Of a DNA stretch of 64,000 bases, positions 18,017 through 27,010 are shown in pieces. Numbering within the stretch: the first letter of the stretch is position 1; each line of letters begins with the position of its first letter. A model generated the notes under the pieces. That model did not search any database. It was given only the letters and a program-made list of their open reading frames with translations, and had not been told where the DNA came from. The position numbers were made by a program, and so were the translations under genes. Source of the DNA: Corynebacterium glyciniphilum AJ 3170 (GTDB lineage: Bacteria > Actinomycetota > Actinomycetes > Mycobacteriales > Mycobacteriaceae); assembly GCF_007673095.1 (NCBI RefSeq), contig NZ_VDYZ01000009.1, forward strand, positions 1 through 64,000, in the 5' to 3' direction.

Positions 18017-19443
18017 AGGATGTCGTCCGGTCGGTAGGACGCGGCCTCCGGGTGGGCGGAGACCAGCGCGTTGATCCGGGCGAGGACGCGGTCGACCTGG
18101 TCCTCGGCCGCGCCGATGAACGCGTGACGGTCGGCGAGCGCAGTGTTCAGCGCGTCTTCATCCAGCGGAAGCCGCTCATCCGCCGCCAGTCGCTGGACCA
18201 GGTCCTGGTCCCCGCCGTTCTCCCGCATATTGAGCGCCACGGCAACCGCGTTCTCCTTGATGACCTCATGTGCCGTCTCCCGTCCCACCCCGGCACGGAC
18301 CGCCGCCATGAGGATGCGGGTGGTGGCGAGGAACGGGAGGTAGCGTTCCAGCTCCCGGTCGATCATCGCCGGGAACGCACCGAACTCGTCGAGGACGGTG
18401 AGGAACGTCTCGCACATGCCGTCGAAGGCGAAGAACGCGTCCGGCAGGGCGACGCGACGGACGACCGAACAGAAGACGTCGCCCTCATTCCACTGGGACC
18501 CGGCGAGGTCGGAGGCCATGGTCATGTAACCGCGCAGGATGATCTGCATGCCCCCGACGCGCTCGCAGGACCGCGCGTTCATCTTGTGCGGCATGGCGGA
18601 CGAGCCGACCTGCCCCTCCTTGAACCCCTCGGTCACGGTCTCGTTACCGGCCATCAGGCGGATCGTCATCGACAGTGACGACATCGCCGCCCCCAGTTCC
18701 ACCAGTGCGGAGAGGGCGTCGAAGTCGAGTGACCGCGGGTAGACCTGCCCGACAGAGTCGAAGATCCTGGCGAAGCCGAGCTCATCGGCGATGACCTGCT
18801 CAAGAGCCGCCAACTTCTTCGCGTCGCCACCCAGCAGGTCGAGCATGTCCTGGCTGGTGCCCATCGGCCCCTTGACCCCGCGCAGCGGGTAACGGTCCAG
18901 CAGGTTCTCGATGCGCTCGATCCCGACCATGAGTTCATCCGCCGCTGAGGCGAAGCGCTTGCCCAGCGTCGTCGCCTGTGCAGCGACGTTGTGTGACCGT
19001 CCTGCCATCACCAGGGACTTGTACTCCGCGGCGTGGCGCCCGAGCTGAGCCAGGACGGCGACGGCTTTGTCACGGGCGATGGTCAGTGACCGGTGGATCT
19101 GCAGCTGCTCCACGTTCTCGGTCAGATCCCGGCTGGTCATCCCCTTGTGGATGTCCTCATGACCGGCCAGCGCATTGAACTCCTCGATGCGCGCCTTCAC
19201 GTCATGCCGGGTGACTTTCTCACGCTCCGCGATGGAATCGAGGTCGATGGTGTCGATGACACGCTCATAGTCGGCGATCGCCGCAGCGGCGATATCGATG
19301 CCCAGGTTCTTCTGCGCCTTCATCACCGCGATCCACAGGCGGCGCTCCATGAGGATCTTGTCCTCAGGGCTCCAGATAGCAGTGAGTTCAGCGGAGGCGT
19401 AGCGGTTCGCCAGGACATTCGAGATCTTCTTTTTGTCAGCCAC
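18013..19443 (-). CDS. purB: Adenylosuccinate lyase
   Basis: Cleaves fumarate from SAICAR and from adenylosuccinate in purine biosynthesis. A GTG at 19443 gives 476 residues starting VADKKKISNVLANRYAS, matching the usual corynebacterial length; the longer in-frame reading adds 43 residues of non-family sequence. The superfamily signature GSSAMPHKMNARSCE lies at about 280-294 and TSRDLTENVEQ at about 102-112. A GATACT -10-like element sits 7 bases before the GTG. Confidence 0.95.
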   Translation of the reverse strand: MADKKKISNVLANRYASAELTAIWSPEDKILMERRLWIAVMKAQKNLGIDIAAAAIADYERVIDTIDLDSIAEREKVTRHDVKARIEEFNALAGHEDIHKGMTSRDLTENVEQLQIHRSLTIARDKAVAVLAQLGRHAAEYKSLVMAGRSHNVAAQATTLGKRFASAADELMVGIERIENLLDRYPLRGVKGPMGTSQDMLDLLGGDAKKLAALEQVIADELGFARIFDSVGQVYPRSLDFDALSALVELGAAMSSLSMTIRLMAGNETVTEGFKEGQVGSSAMPHKMNARSCERVGGMQIILRGYMTMASDLAGSQWNEGDVFCSVVRRVALPDAFFAFDGMCETFLTVLDEFGAFPAMIDRELERYLPFLATTRILMAAVRAGVGRETAHEVIKENAVAVALNMRENGGDQDLVQRLAADERLPLDEDALNTALADRHAFIGAAEDQVDRVLARINALVSAHPEAASYRPDDIL

Positions 19444-19590
19444 GGCAACCAGTATCCCACAACCAATTGCCACAGTGACTACTGTGCGGAACTGGTGCCC
19501 TGTCCTGGTAATCACGACTAGTACGCGATCATCGGTGACCGAGTCGAGGACCTCGACCGATTCAGCACGCACCAGCGGGGAAAGCCACGC

Positions 19591-19596
19591 TATCCT
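19591..19596 (+). promoter_or_regulatory. -10 element of the siderophore-binding lipoprotein gene
   Basis: TATCCT ends 6 bases before the ATG at 19603, consistent with a leaderless transcript. A weak partial match (about 13 of 19) to the DtxR iron box overlaps it; I do not rely on that match. Confidence 0.45.
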
Positions 19597-19602
19597 TACC
19601 TC

Positions 19603-20619
19603 ATGAAAATCCTTCGCGCAGTCGGCGCGATCCTGGTCCCGGCGGTCGCCGTCGGCTTGTCCCTCAGCTCCTGCTCTTCTGATTCAGGAGACGGCTCGAC
19701 CTCCGGTTCGCCGGACTCAACAACCTCGTCACAAGCATTTCCGAGGACAGTGGACCACTTCCGCGGATCCACCGAGATCCCCGAGGCACCCCAGCGCATC
19801 ATCACCCTCGACAACGCCTACCTGGACTACGTCGTGGACCTGGGCGGCACCGTGGTCGGCGTCTCCGATATCGGTGCCGAGCTCGTCCCGACCTACCTTG
19901 ACGACGAGCAGGCAGAACGCGCCGCGGATGTCGAATCTGTGGGGAACATCGCGGAACCGCAACTGGAGAAGATCGCGGCTCTGCAACCGGATCTGATCCT
20001 GTCCTCCGACGTGCGGCACAAGGAGTACTACGACCAGCTCACGGAGATCGCCCCCACCGTGTTCAGTGAAGACACAGGGGACACCTGGCAGGAGAACTAC
20101 CTGTTGACCGGCGAGGCGCTGGGGAAGAAGGAGCAGGCCGAAAACCGCCTGTCCGAGATCCGTGATCGTGCGGGCCGCATCGGCGACCGGATCCGGGACG
20201 AGGGCACGGACGATGTAGCGGACGTCAGCGTCGTGCGGATCAAGGACGAGAACACGATCAGGTTGTACGGCGAAGACACGTTCTCCGGCTCAGTGCTCGC
20301 GATGGCTGGTCTGCCGCGTCCCGAGAACCAGGAGTCCGGGTACCCGGGGCAGGATTACGGGATGTACGTGGTCTCGCCGGAGAACCTCGATGAGGCAGAC
20401 GCCGACCTGGTCCTCGTGTCTGTTCCGGAAGAAGGCACAGCGAAGGCGAAGGAGTGGTCGGCGATCTCTGACGCCGTTCTCCAGACGTCCACCTGGACAT
20501 CCTTCGACGGACGCAAGGTCGACGTGGATGAAGGGACCTGGATGACCTCGGTCAGCCCGATCGGGGCAGATCACATCCTCACCGATGTGGCTGGCATCTT
20601 CGACGTCGACGGGGAGTGA
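19603..20619 (+). CDS. Iron-siderophore ABC transporter substrate-binding lipoprotein (FecB/FhuD-like)
   Basis: A 338-residue lipoprotein with an N-terminal signal ending in the lipobox LSSC (about 22-25). The periplasmic-binding fold of type III follows: PQRIITLDNAYLDYVVDLGG, then QLEKIAALQPDLILSS and YDQLTEIAPTVF, the standard FecB strings. It should bind a ferric siderophore on the outside of the membrane. No permease or ATPase partner is adjacent, so it is an orphan receptor that may serve a transporter elsewhere. The IrtAB-like importer at 38-42 kb is a different architecture that does not normally need it. Confidence 0.87.
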   Translation: MKILRAVGAILVPAVAVGLSLSSCSSDSGDGSTSGSPDSTTSSQAFPRTVDHFRGSTEIPEAPQRIITLDNAYLDYVVDLGGTVVGVSDIGAELVPTYLDDEQAERAADVESVGNIAEPQLEKIAALQPDLILSSDVRHKEYYDQLTEIAPTVFSEDTGDTWQENYLLTGEALGKKEQAENRLSEIRDRAGRIGDRIRDEGTDDVADVSVVRIKDENTIRLYGEDTFSGSVLAMAGLPRPENQESGYPGQDYGMYVVSPENLDEADADLVLVSVPEEGTAKAKEWSAISDAVLQTSTWTSFDGRKVDVDEGTWMTSVSPIGADHILTDVAGIFDVDGE

Positions 20620-20644
20620 CTGTTCTCGAGGCGAACCCACCGGA

Positions 20645-21121
20645 TCACTCGCGGATGAAACCGTCGTATTCGCTCACCCTGGTGACCTCTTCACCGTTAC
20701 GCAGCACGAGCTGTAGGCCGTGCTCCGGTTCCCACTCACACTCGTTTTCAGTGATGACGAACCATTCGTCCGTCTCGTCGTCCAGCTCGACGGTCGCCGA
20801 GGTCCCGAGCGTCACGAAGTTCCAGACGTCCGCTGGCTCGGTGATCTCGGGAATACCGTAGTCTTCGCGTTCCTCGGCAGAGAACTCCTCCGTTGCCTCC
20901 CGGTAATACGCGAAGACCTGGGAGGTGGCGTCCTTGAGGGAGGACTCCTGCAGCGACCGGTAGTTCGACAGGCACGTCGCGACGTCGTCGAGGTCGACGT
21001 CCTCGTCGTCGTGGATGACGGTGAACTCGACATCGTCGCCCACCACGTCGACGCTCAGCGTCGCAGTCCATTCGTCATCGCTGTCGCTGAACTGGCCGTG
21101 TCCCGGAATCTCGATCGTCAT
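20645..21121 (-). CDS. Small acidic protein, DUF6985-like, function unknown
   Basis: A 158-residue cytosolic protein, rich in Asp and Glu, with no signal peptide or membrane span. The pattern EIPGHGQF near the start and VFAYYREATEEFSAEERE in the middle resembles DUF6985 proteins, some of which are proposed immunity proteins; this match is from memory and weak. A TAGGGT -10 element (21128-21133, minus) ends 6 bases before the ATG. No toxin gene is adjacent, so an immunity role is only a possibility. Confidence 0.6.
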   Translation of the reverse strand: MTIEIPGHGQFSDSDDEWTATLSVDVVGDDVEFTVIHDDEDVDLDDVATCLSNYRSLQESSLKDATSQVFAYYREATEEFSAEEREDYGIPEITEPADVWNFVTLGTSATVELDDETDEWFVITENECEWEPEHGLQLVLRNGEEVTRVSEYDGFIRE

Positions 21122-21140
21122 GCCGCAACCCTAACGTGTC

Positions 21141-21995
21141 TCACCGCCCCGCCTGGCACACCGGGCACCAGTAGATCTTCCGCGCAGCCATCTCCCCCAG
21201 CTCAACGGGAGTCCCACACACAAGGCAAGGCAGCCCGGCGCGTCGGTACACGTACACTTCTCCGCCGTGGTCGTCCTTACGCGGTTTGCGTCCCATCGCT
21301 TCGGGGGTGTGCTCGTCACGGACCGTGTCGATTCGTCCGTGTTCCAGGCCGTAGTCCATGAGCAGGACCATGTCCTGCCAGATGTCCTCCAGCTCTCCCC
21401 CTGTCAGCGACGTTCCCGGAAGGTTCGGATTGATACCGGCGCGGAATAGCGCCTCGGTGCGGTAGATGCTGCCGACACCGGCATACATCGACTGGTCCAT
21501 CAACAACGCGCCGATCGGTTTCGATGACCGTCGGGTACGGGTGAACGCCCGCTCCCGCTTCTCCTCGTTGAGGGCCCCGTCCTCCGACGGTCCGCCGACG
21601 GGTCGCAGGGGGTCGGCACCCAGCTTCCCCAACGCCGTGTCCTCCTCGGACGGCCCGATGATGACGCAGCGCTGCGGGCCGCGCAGATCTGCCGCGACAG
21701 ATCCGTTGTCGATTCGCAGACGCACCTGACCGCGAGGTTCCGCGAACGGCTCCAACGTGAACGTGCCGATGAGACCGAGATGGATGTGGACGATCCGTGC
21801 ATCCGGCACGGTCGCGTCGCCGAAGTGCAGGAAGAGGTGCTTTCCCCACGCCTCCGCGCCTGAGAAGGGCGCGCCGTCGAGGGACGTCGCTTCGGTCGCG
21901 AAGCGCCCCTGCGGTGACGACACGTTGACCGGTGCCCCGGCGAACTGCGCGTTCAGCTCGCGGGCGAGACGGTGGATCACATGACCTTCAGGCAT
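21141..21995 (-). CDS. Fpg/Nei family DNA glycosylase (actinobacterial Nei2-like)
   Basis: A base-excision repair glycosylase/AP-lyase of 284 residues. The N-terminus MPEGHVIHRLARELN carries the catalytic Pro2 and Glu3; the VIHRLA form is typical of actinobacterial Nei2 rather than MutM. A C-terminal zinc finger has two Cys pairs (CLVC and CPVC, about 258-280). Its ATG overlaps the stop of the upstream lipoprotein gene (TGATG), so the two are probably co-translated. Confidence 0.9.
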   Translation of the reverse strand: MPEGHVIHRLARELNAQFAGAPVNVSSPQGRFATEATSLDGAPFSGAEAWGKHLFLHFGDATVPDARIVHIHLGLIGTFTLEPFAEPRGQVRLRIDNGSVAADLRGPQRCVIIGPSEEDTALGKLGADPLRPVGGPSEDGALNEEKRERAFTRTRRSSKPIGALLMDQSMYAGVGSIYRTEALFRAGINPNLPGTSLTGGELEDIWQDMVLLMDYGLEHGRIDTVRDEHTPEAMGRKPRKDDHGGEVYVYRRAGLPCLVCGTPVELGEMAARKIYWCPVCQAGR

Positions 21996-22741
21996 CAGTC
22001 TTCGTCCGGGTCATTGCCGCGGATCCTGTCGACCTGACGGTCTGCGAGGTCCATCAGGATCTGTGGTTCGTCGATGCCACTCGCATCGACTCGGAAAGCG
22101 ACTCCTTCGACATTCCCGACCACGACTGACACAGGATTGTCCCCACCCTGCGAGTCTGAATCACTGACGACGGTAATGACGTGGACATCCTCTGCCCCGA
22201 TGATCTCCGCGTCAGACGAATCCGCCTGGAATGTCACCGCAGGACGATCGGGTTCGAGCTCGGAATGCTGCGTAAAAGTCTCACATTCGGATAAGTCGTC
22301 TGGCAACGCCATGCCCGTATTCTCCGGATCGGTAGAGATCATCGCGTTGACCTCACCCCCATCGGATTCCGACTGCGGAAGGAATCCAGCGGCTGCCGTC
22401 GTATCCGGATTGTCGTACAGCTCCGCCAGCATCGACACCGCTGACGGTGCGATTGCCGCACACACCTCTGGTTCCGTAATTACCGCTTTCGCCGAATCCA
22501 GCAGGTCAGACATGTCTTCGTCATTACTTTCCTCGAAGACTTCAGTGGCGTCGCCCCATTCCCACCCGGCCGGAGTATCGGAATCGGTGAGCATCATGTC
22601 TGACGGATCCTTAGAGGTGGCGTCACCTGAACCCGAACCGTCGGCACCGTCACTGGCGTCGGACGAACATGCGGCAGCCGAGACCAGCAGGCCGACTGTC
22701 GCCAGCGCGGCACAAGTACGGCGGAGAGTCTTGTCAGTCAT
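21995..22741 (-). CDS. Secreted lipoprotein of unknown function
   Basis: A 248-residue protein with a lipoprotein signal: LRRTCAALATVGLLVSAAAC, Cys at about 25. An Asp/Ser/Gly-rich linker and a globular domain of about 190 residues follow. The style (one mature domain, few cysteines) resembles the PknH-sensor-like or LppP-like lipoproteins of actinobacteria, but no family can be named. A TAGGCT -10 element (22748-22753, minus) is 6 bases before the ATG. It is the first gene of a two-gene unit with the DNA glycosylase. Confidence 0.75.
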   Translation of the reverse strand: MTDKTLRRTCAALATVGLLVSAAACSSDASDGADGSGSGDATSKDPSDMMLTDSDTPAGWEWGDATEVFEESNDEDMSDLLDSAKAVITEPEVCAAIAPSAVSMLAELYDNPDTTAAAGFLPQSESDGGEVNAMISTDPENTGMALPDDLSECETFTQHSELEPDRPAVTFQADSSDAEIIGAEDVHVITVVSDSDSQGGDNPVSVVVGNVEGVAFRVDASGIDEPQILMDLADRQVDRIRGNDPDED

Positions 22742-22759
22742 TCATCCAGCCTATCCGGT

Positions 22760-24043
22760 TCAGTGCGCTGGAATCTCGATACGTCCCTCGACCGCTGCCA
22801 GGCCAATGTCGGTACGGAAGTGTCCACCCGGCAACGAGATCCTGCCCAACTCGTCGTAGGCGGCAGCCCGGGCGTCCTCCAGTGTGGCGCCCTTACCGAT
22901 CACGTTGAGCACACGTCCACCGGCGGACACCAGCGCCCCGTCCTTCTCAGCGACACCAGCAGCACGGATTCCGCGGGCTTCATCCCCGGCAGCGGCACCG
23001 GAAATCTCCACCCCGGTGACCGGAGACGCCGGGTAGTTCTCCGCAGCGAGCACCACCGTGACCGCGTACCCGTCCTGCCATTCGAGCGGCGCGAGCTCAT
23101 CCAGTGTCCCGGTGGCCACCGCATTCAGCACCCCGCCCAGCGGGGTCGTCAGGAGATCGAGGACGGCCTGCGTCTCGGGGTCGCCGAAACGACAGTTGAA
23201 CTCCACCACGGCAGGTCCGTCCGCGCCCCAGGCCAGGCCCGCGTACAACAGGCCGGAGAACGGGCAGCCTTCCTTCACCATCTGCGCGGCAACCGGCGCA
23301 ACCACGTCATCGACAATGGTCTGCACACCGTCCTCCGGCAACCACGGCAGCGGAGTGTAGGCACCCATGCCGCCGGTGTTCGGGCCTTCGTCATTGTCAC
23401 CGACACGCTTGTGGTCCTGGGCGGGGAGCAACGGAACCACGGTTTCGCCGTCCACCAGGCAGAACAGTGAGACCTCGGGGCCGTCAAGGAAGCTCTCCAG
23501 CAGCACCGGGTTCCCGGCGGCATGGACGTGGTGGACGTGCTCGAGAGCTGCGTCACGGTCCGGGGTGACGACGACGCCCTTACCACCGGCCAGTCCGTCG
23601 TCCTTCACGACCCAGGTGGGACCGAAACGGTCAATGGCAGCGCTGATGTCCTCCTCGGTAGAACCGGGGAGCAGTGACTCGGCGTGGGCGGTCTTCACTC
23701 CCGCCGTCGCCATGATCTCCTTGGCGAATGCCTTGGACCCCTCGATCCTGGCAGCAGAGGCCGACGGGCCGAACACGGCGAATCCTGCGTCACGCAGGGC
23801 GTCCGCCACCCCGGCAACCAGGGGGATCTCGGGGCCGATGACGACCAGGTCGGCAGACAGCTCCCGTGCGAGGGCAACGACGGCGTCGGGGTCGTCCCCC
23901 TTCGTCCCGGGGTGAAGTGCCGCCACCCCGGCCAGGCCGGGATTACCGGGTGCGACGTGCACCTCGCTGACCTCGGGGTCAGTGGACAGTGAGTAGGCCA
24001 GGGCGTGTTCGCGGGCTCCGTTGCCGATGACGAGTGTGCGCAT
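22760..24043 (-). CDS. purD: Phosphoribosylamine-glycine ligase (GAR synthetase)
   Basis: Second step of purine biosynthesis: ATP-dependent joining of glycine to phosphoribosylamine. The 427-residue protein begins [19 protein letters not shown] and has the ATP-grasp strings [13 protein letters not shown] (about 147-159) and [16 protein letters not shown] (about 280-295). The length is normal. A TAAACT -10 (24052-24057, minus) lies 8 bases before the ATG. It is divergent from the HIT gene with only 32 bases between the start codons. Confidence 0.96.
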   Translation of the reverse strand: MRTLVIGNGAREHALAYSLSTDPEVSEVHVAPGNPGLAGVAALHPGTKGDDPDAVVALARELSADLVVIGPEIPLVAGVADALRDAGFAVFGPSASAARIEGSKAFAKEIMATAGVKTAHAESLLPGSTEEDISAAIDRFGPTWVVKDDGLAGGKGVVVTPDRDAALEHVHHVHAAGNPVLLESFLDGPEVSLFCLVDGETVVPLLPAQDHKRVGDNDEGPNTGGMGAYTPLPWLPEDGVQTIVDDVVAPVAAQMVKEGCPFSGLLYAGLAWGADGPAVVEFNCRFGDPETQAVLDLLTTPLGGVLNAVATGTLDELAPLEWQDGYAVTVVLAAENYPASPVTGVEISGAAAGDEARGIRAAGVAEKDGALVSAGGRVLNVIGKGATLEDARAAAYDELGRISLPGGHFRTDIGLAAVEGRIEIPAH

Positions 24044-24062
24044 GGCTGAACAGTTTAGCCGC

Positions 24063-24068
24063 TACCAT
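24063..24068 (+). promoter_or_regulatory. -10 element of the HIT gene
   Basis: TACCAT, exactly 7 bases before the ATG at 24076. It decides that start over the longer frame from 24034 and points to a leaderless mRNA. It lies back to back with the purD -10. Confidence 0.55.
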
Positions 24069-24075
24069 CGACAGC

Positions 24076-24504
24076 ATGGCTTCCGTATTCAGCAGTATCA
24101 TCTCCGGCGACCTCCCGGGCCGCTTCGTCTACCGGGACGAGACCGTCGCCGCGTTCCTCACCATCGAACCTGTCGCCTACGGTCACACACTGGTCGTGCC
24201 GGTGGAGGAGGTCGACAAGTGGACCGACCTGGACCCTGCACTGTGGGCACATCTCAATGAGATCGCCCAGCATGTGGGTGCGGCGATCGTGGAGAAGTTC
24301 GACGTGCCCCGCGCCGGCTACCTGATCGCCGGTTTCGAGGTCCCGCACGCCCATATCCACGTCTTCCCCGCCTCGGACATGTCAGGCTACGACCTGTCCA
24401 ACGCACTCGGCATGAACGACACCGACCCGGAGAAGATGGACGACGCTGCCGAGAAGATCCGGTCAGGTCTACGGTCCCGTGGAGTCGACGTTAGCGACAG
24501 CTGA
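24076..24504 (+). CDS. HIT family nucleotide hydrolase
   Basis: A 142-residue member of the histidine triad superfamily, cytosolic nucleotide hydrolases or transferases. The triad motif PHAHIHVFP sits near residue 94 and the N-terminal SVFSSIISGDLPGRFVYRDE is typical of the HinT/Hit branch. The substrate is probably an AMP-linked small molecule, but this cannot be read from sequence. Its stop overlaps the ATG of the downstream hydrolase (ATGA), so the two form a unit. Confidence 0.9.
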   Translation: MASVFSSIISGDLPGRFVYRDETVAAFLTIEPVAYGHTLVVPVEEVDKWTDLDPALWAHLNEIAQHVGAAIVEKFDVPRAGYLIAGFEVPHAHIHVFPASDMSGYDLSNALGMNDTDPEKMDDAAEKIRSGLRSRGVDVSDS

Positions 24505-25487
24505 TGGAAGAGGAGATCGAGTCCATCGCCAAGGCGATCGCCGAGGCGGAGTCCGAGGCACAGCAGGTGCAGCAGGAACAGTTCCAGGAAACCCCCGGAA
24601 AGATGATCCTCAACCAGCTGTCGCAGTTCACCGACGGTGTGCGCAACACCCTGGAGTTCCCGTCGCGACTGCTGCCCCGGACGCCGCAGCTACCCGGAGG
24701 AACAACCACGCTGCCGATCGGAGCCCGCCAGTACACGGTCGGCTTCGTCGACGACCTGTGGCACGCGCGCCCCACCGAAGAACGGCCGTACCCGGTGGTG
24801 CTGTTGCACGGAACGATCTCCTCGAAGAACGCGTGGCAGAACCTGGTGGTCTCCCTCAGGGACAAGGGGTGGGTGGTGTTCGCCCCTGACTACGGCATCC
24901 ACGGCACGCAGGACGTCCTGACCTCGGCACGGGACATCGCCGCCTACCTCGAACAGGTGTTCGCGGCGACCGGGGCAGAGAAGATCGACATCGTCGGACA
25001 CTCCCAGGGTGGACTGCTCGCGCGGTACTGGATCAACGAGATGGGCGGTGCCGACCGCATCCACCACCTGGTGTCGTTGTCCGCCCCGCACCACGGGACG
25101 ACAGTCCGGGGACTGCTGGCGTCGGTGATCACCGCCAGCGAGACGACGGTCCGGGTGGCGGAGGCGGTGGTCAGCAAGATGATGGGTCCGGCAGGCATGC
25201 AGCAGGTCGTCGGGTCCCCGCTGATCGAGACGATGACGACCGGCCCTGAGACCCGGCCGGGGATCCGGTACTCGTGCCTGGCTACGCGCAATGACACCAC
25301 CGTCGTCCCGTTCGAAACTACATTCCTGAAGCCGGATTCGGGGGACGGCCCCGGGGGGCCTGCGCGGGTGTGGAACGCGTTCCTGCAGGATCACGGGGTG
25401 AGCCGGGTGCGGCACGACGAGATGCCTGCTCATCCCGAAGTGCAGGATCTTGTGGTGAAGATCCTCGAGGAAGGGCTGCGGGACTGA
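24504..25487 (+). CDS. Alpha/beta hydrolase (triacylglycerol lipase-like)
   Basis: A 327-residue serine hydrolase. A charged N-terminal helical segment of about 30 residues (EEEIESIAKAIAEAESEAQ) looks like a short coiled coil; there is no signal peptide. The hydrolase core has the oxyanion motif VVLLHGTISSKNAW, the nucleophile elbow GHSQGG (Ser about 167) and a late His in HDEMPAHPEV. It resembles class 2 lipases such as LipA/EstA of actinobacteria, although those are usually secreted. A sequence relative lies at 29596-30453, on the other side of the PadR/ABC cassette. Confidence 0.82.
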   Translation: MEEEIESIAKAIAEAESEAQQVQQEQFQETPGKMILNQLSQFTDGVRNTLEFPSRLLPRTPQLPGGTTTLPIGARQYTVGFVDDLWHARPTEERPYPVVLLHGTISSKNAWQNLVVSLRDKGWVVFAPDYGIHGTQDVLTSARDIAAYLEQVFAATGAEKIDIVGHSQGGLLARYWINEMGGADRIHHLVSLSAPHHGTTVRGLLASVITASETTVRVAEAVVSKMMGPAGMQQVVGSPLIETMTTGPETRPGIRYSCLATRNDTTVVPFETTFLKPDSGDGPGGPARVWNAFLQDHGVSRVRHDEMPAHPEVQDLVVKILEEGLRD

Positions 25488-25522
25488 ACGTCACGTCGGG
25501 ACGAAGTTCCCGGAACCCCGGA

Positions 25523-25558
25523 CTTGTGTTGGTCTGGCACTCCTTTGGCCGACACAAG
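25523..25558 (+). terminator. Hairpin after the lipase-like gene
   Basis: Inverted repeat with 11-base arms (25523-25533 and 25548-25558, two mismatches) 36 bases after the hydrolase stop. It separates this unit from the PadR operon. Confidence 0.45.
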
Positions 25559-25626
25559 CGTGGCGTCTCAAGAGGCGAAGCACTCCTCGGCGGTCTGTAG
25601 CGTCTCGATCTCTCTTCGCCTCCTTG

Positions 25627-25674
25627 CTTACTGAGTAAGTTACCGGGTAACATTCGAGGAACTTACCGAGTAAG
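25627..25674. promoter_or_regulatory. Three PadR operator-like palindromes
   Basis: Three related palindromes precede the padR-like gene: CTTACTGAGTAAG (25627-25639), GTTACCGGGTAAC (25639-25651) and CTTACCGAGTAAG (25662-25674). Their centres are 12 and 23 bases apart, about one and two helical turns. They share the core TTAC-N3-GTAA. The likely ligand is the PadR protein encoded 29 bases downstream, repressing its own operon. Confidence 0.7.
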
Positions 25675-25702
25675 CAACACCTTCTCAGCCGAGGAAGACA
25701 CC

Positions 25703-26254
25703 ATGTCCATCAAGTTCGCCCTGCTCAGCCTCTTAGCCGAGCAACCCCGGAGTGTGGGGAAGCTGAAGTCCGACTTCGAGGCCCGCACGCGGGAGACCTG
25801 GCCCGTCAACGTCGGGCAGGTCTATCAGACGATCCAACGTCTCGCCCGGGACGGCCTCATCGAAGTGACCGGGTCCGACACCGGTGCGTCCGGACGCCAC
25901 ACAGAGATCTACGCCGTGACCGACACGGGCCACTCCGAACTCACCACGTGGTGGCACTCCCCCGTCCTGCCTCCCCCCAACGACCGGGATGACCTGGTGA
26001 TCAAGACAGCCATGGCAGCGTCCACGTCCGGGCCCCTGCCGGAGGGCATGGACTTCGCGTCGGTCCTGCACAACCAGCGGCTGGCCGTCCTCGACGAACT
26101 GCGAACGCTCACCAGGAAGAAATCAGAGGTCCCTCCGTCCACTGCGGCCGACAGACTGCAGCTCGAGCGCCGGATCTTCGATCTCGAATCCCAGATCCGC
26201 TGGCTCGACCAGATAGAAGCTCTGCCACCCGCCACAGAAACCGAGGAGAACTGA
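25703..26254 (+). CDS. PadR family transcriptional regulator
   Basis: A 183-residue winged-helix repressor. The N-terminal PadR domain (about 1-85) reads IKFALLSLLAEQPRSVGKL, then VGQVYQTIQRLARDGLIEVT. The C-terminal part (about 100-180) is the helical dimerisation domain typical of the longer PadR group. It is the first gene of a three-gene unit with an ABC ATPase and an FtsX-like permease, an arrangement in which PadR senses a compound exported by the pump. Repeated operator-like palindromes just upstream support autorepression. Confidence 0.9.
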   Translation: MSIKFALLSLLAEQPRSVGKLKSDFEARTRETWPVNVGQVYQTIQRLARDGLIEVTGSDTGASGRHTEIYAVTDTGHSELTTWWHSPVLPPPNDRDDLVIKTAMAASTSGPLPEGMDFASVLHNQRLAVLDELRTLTRKKSEVPPSTAADRLQLERRIFDLESQIRWLDQIEALPPATETEEN

Positions 26255-26258
26255 GACC

Positions 26259-27005
26259 ATGACACGCCCCAACAAGACCTCGCCCCTCTCTCCCCGGCGC
26301 CTGTCCGGCAATGAGTCCGAGGACGCGACAACGTCCGCCGCGGCTCTGCACCTCGACCAGGTCAGCCGAATCCATCAGGACGGCCCCACCACCGTCACCG
26401 CACTCGACCGCGTCACGCTGACCATCGAACCCGGTGAGCTGGTTGCGGTGATGGGCCCGTCGGGATCCGGAAAATCCACGTTGCTCAACGTTGCCGGCAC
26501 GCTGGACACCGCCAGCGATGGACGCGTCCTCGTCGCCGGGGTGGATGTCTCGCATCTCTCCGCGCAGGCCCGCGCGGAGGTACGACGAACCCATGTGGGC
26601 TACGTCTTCCAGGACTACAACCTGATCCCGACTCTTACGGTGGCGGAGAACGTCTCACTACCGATGGAGCTCAACGGTACGAAGAGGAAGGACGCCCGCG
26701 CCGCAGCACTCAGCGCCCTGGAAGAGATCAGTCTCAGCGACCTTGCCGACCGTTTCCCGTCTGAGGTCTCGGGCGGTCAACAGCAGCGCGTCGCCGTGGC
26801 ACGGGCCTTGATCGGCGACAGGCACCTTTTCCTCGCCGACGAACCCACCGGCGCCCTGGACTCGGTGACTGCCGAATCCGTCATGTCGCTGCTACGAAAC
26901 CGGGTTACCGACGGCGCCGCAGGGCTGCTGGTCACCCATGAGCCCCGCTTCGCCGCGTGGGCTGACCGCACCGTGCACCTGCGCGACGGCCGGATCATGG
27001 AGTGA
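26259..27005 (+). CDS. ABC exporter ATPase (MacB/LolD type)
   Basis: A 248-residue nucleotide-binding subunit. Walker A GPSGSGKST lies at about 67-75, the Q-loop is in YVFQDYNLIPTLTV, the signature is VSGGQQQRVAVARAL and Walker B is LFLADEPTGALD. The EPTGALD form and the LTVAENVSLPMEL segment mark the MacB/LolD/FtsE class that works with FtsX-type permeases. It starts 4 bases after the padR-like stop and overlaps or abuts the permease. Confidence 0.93.
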   Translation: MTRPNKTSPLSPRRLSGNESEDATTSAAALHLDQVSRIHQDGPTTVTALDRVTLTIEPGELVAVMGPSGSGKSTLLNVAGTLDTASDGRVLVAGVDVSHLSAQARAEVRRTHVGYVFQDYNLIPTLTVAENVSLPMELNGTKRKDARAAALSALEEISLSDLADRFPSEVSGGQQQRVAVARALIGDRHLFLADEPTGALDSVTAESVMSLLRNRVTDGAAGLLVTHEPRFAAWADRTVHLRDGRIME

Positions 27006-27010
27006 TCATC

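Noticed and set aside
19573..19602. DtxR box ahead of the siderophore-binding protein
   Set aside because: Only about 13 of 19 positions match and the left half is poor; iron control is possible but not supported here.
20645..21121. Polymorphic toxin immunity protein
   Set aside because: The DUF6985-like look is weak and no toxin or secretion gene is near, so I list it as unknown.
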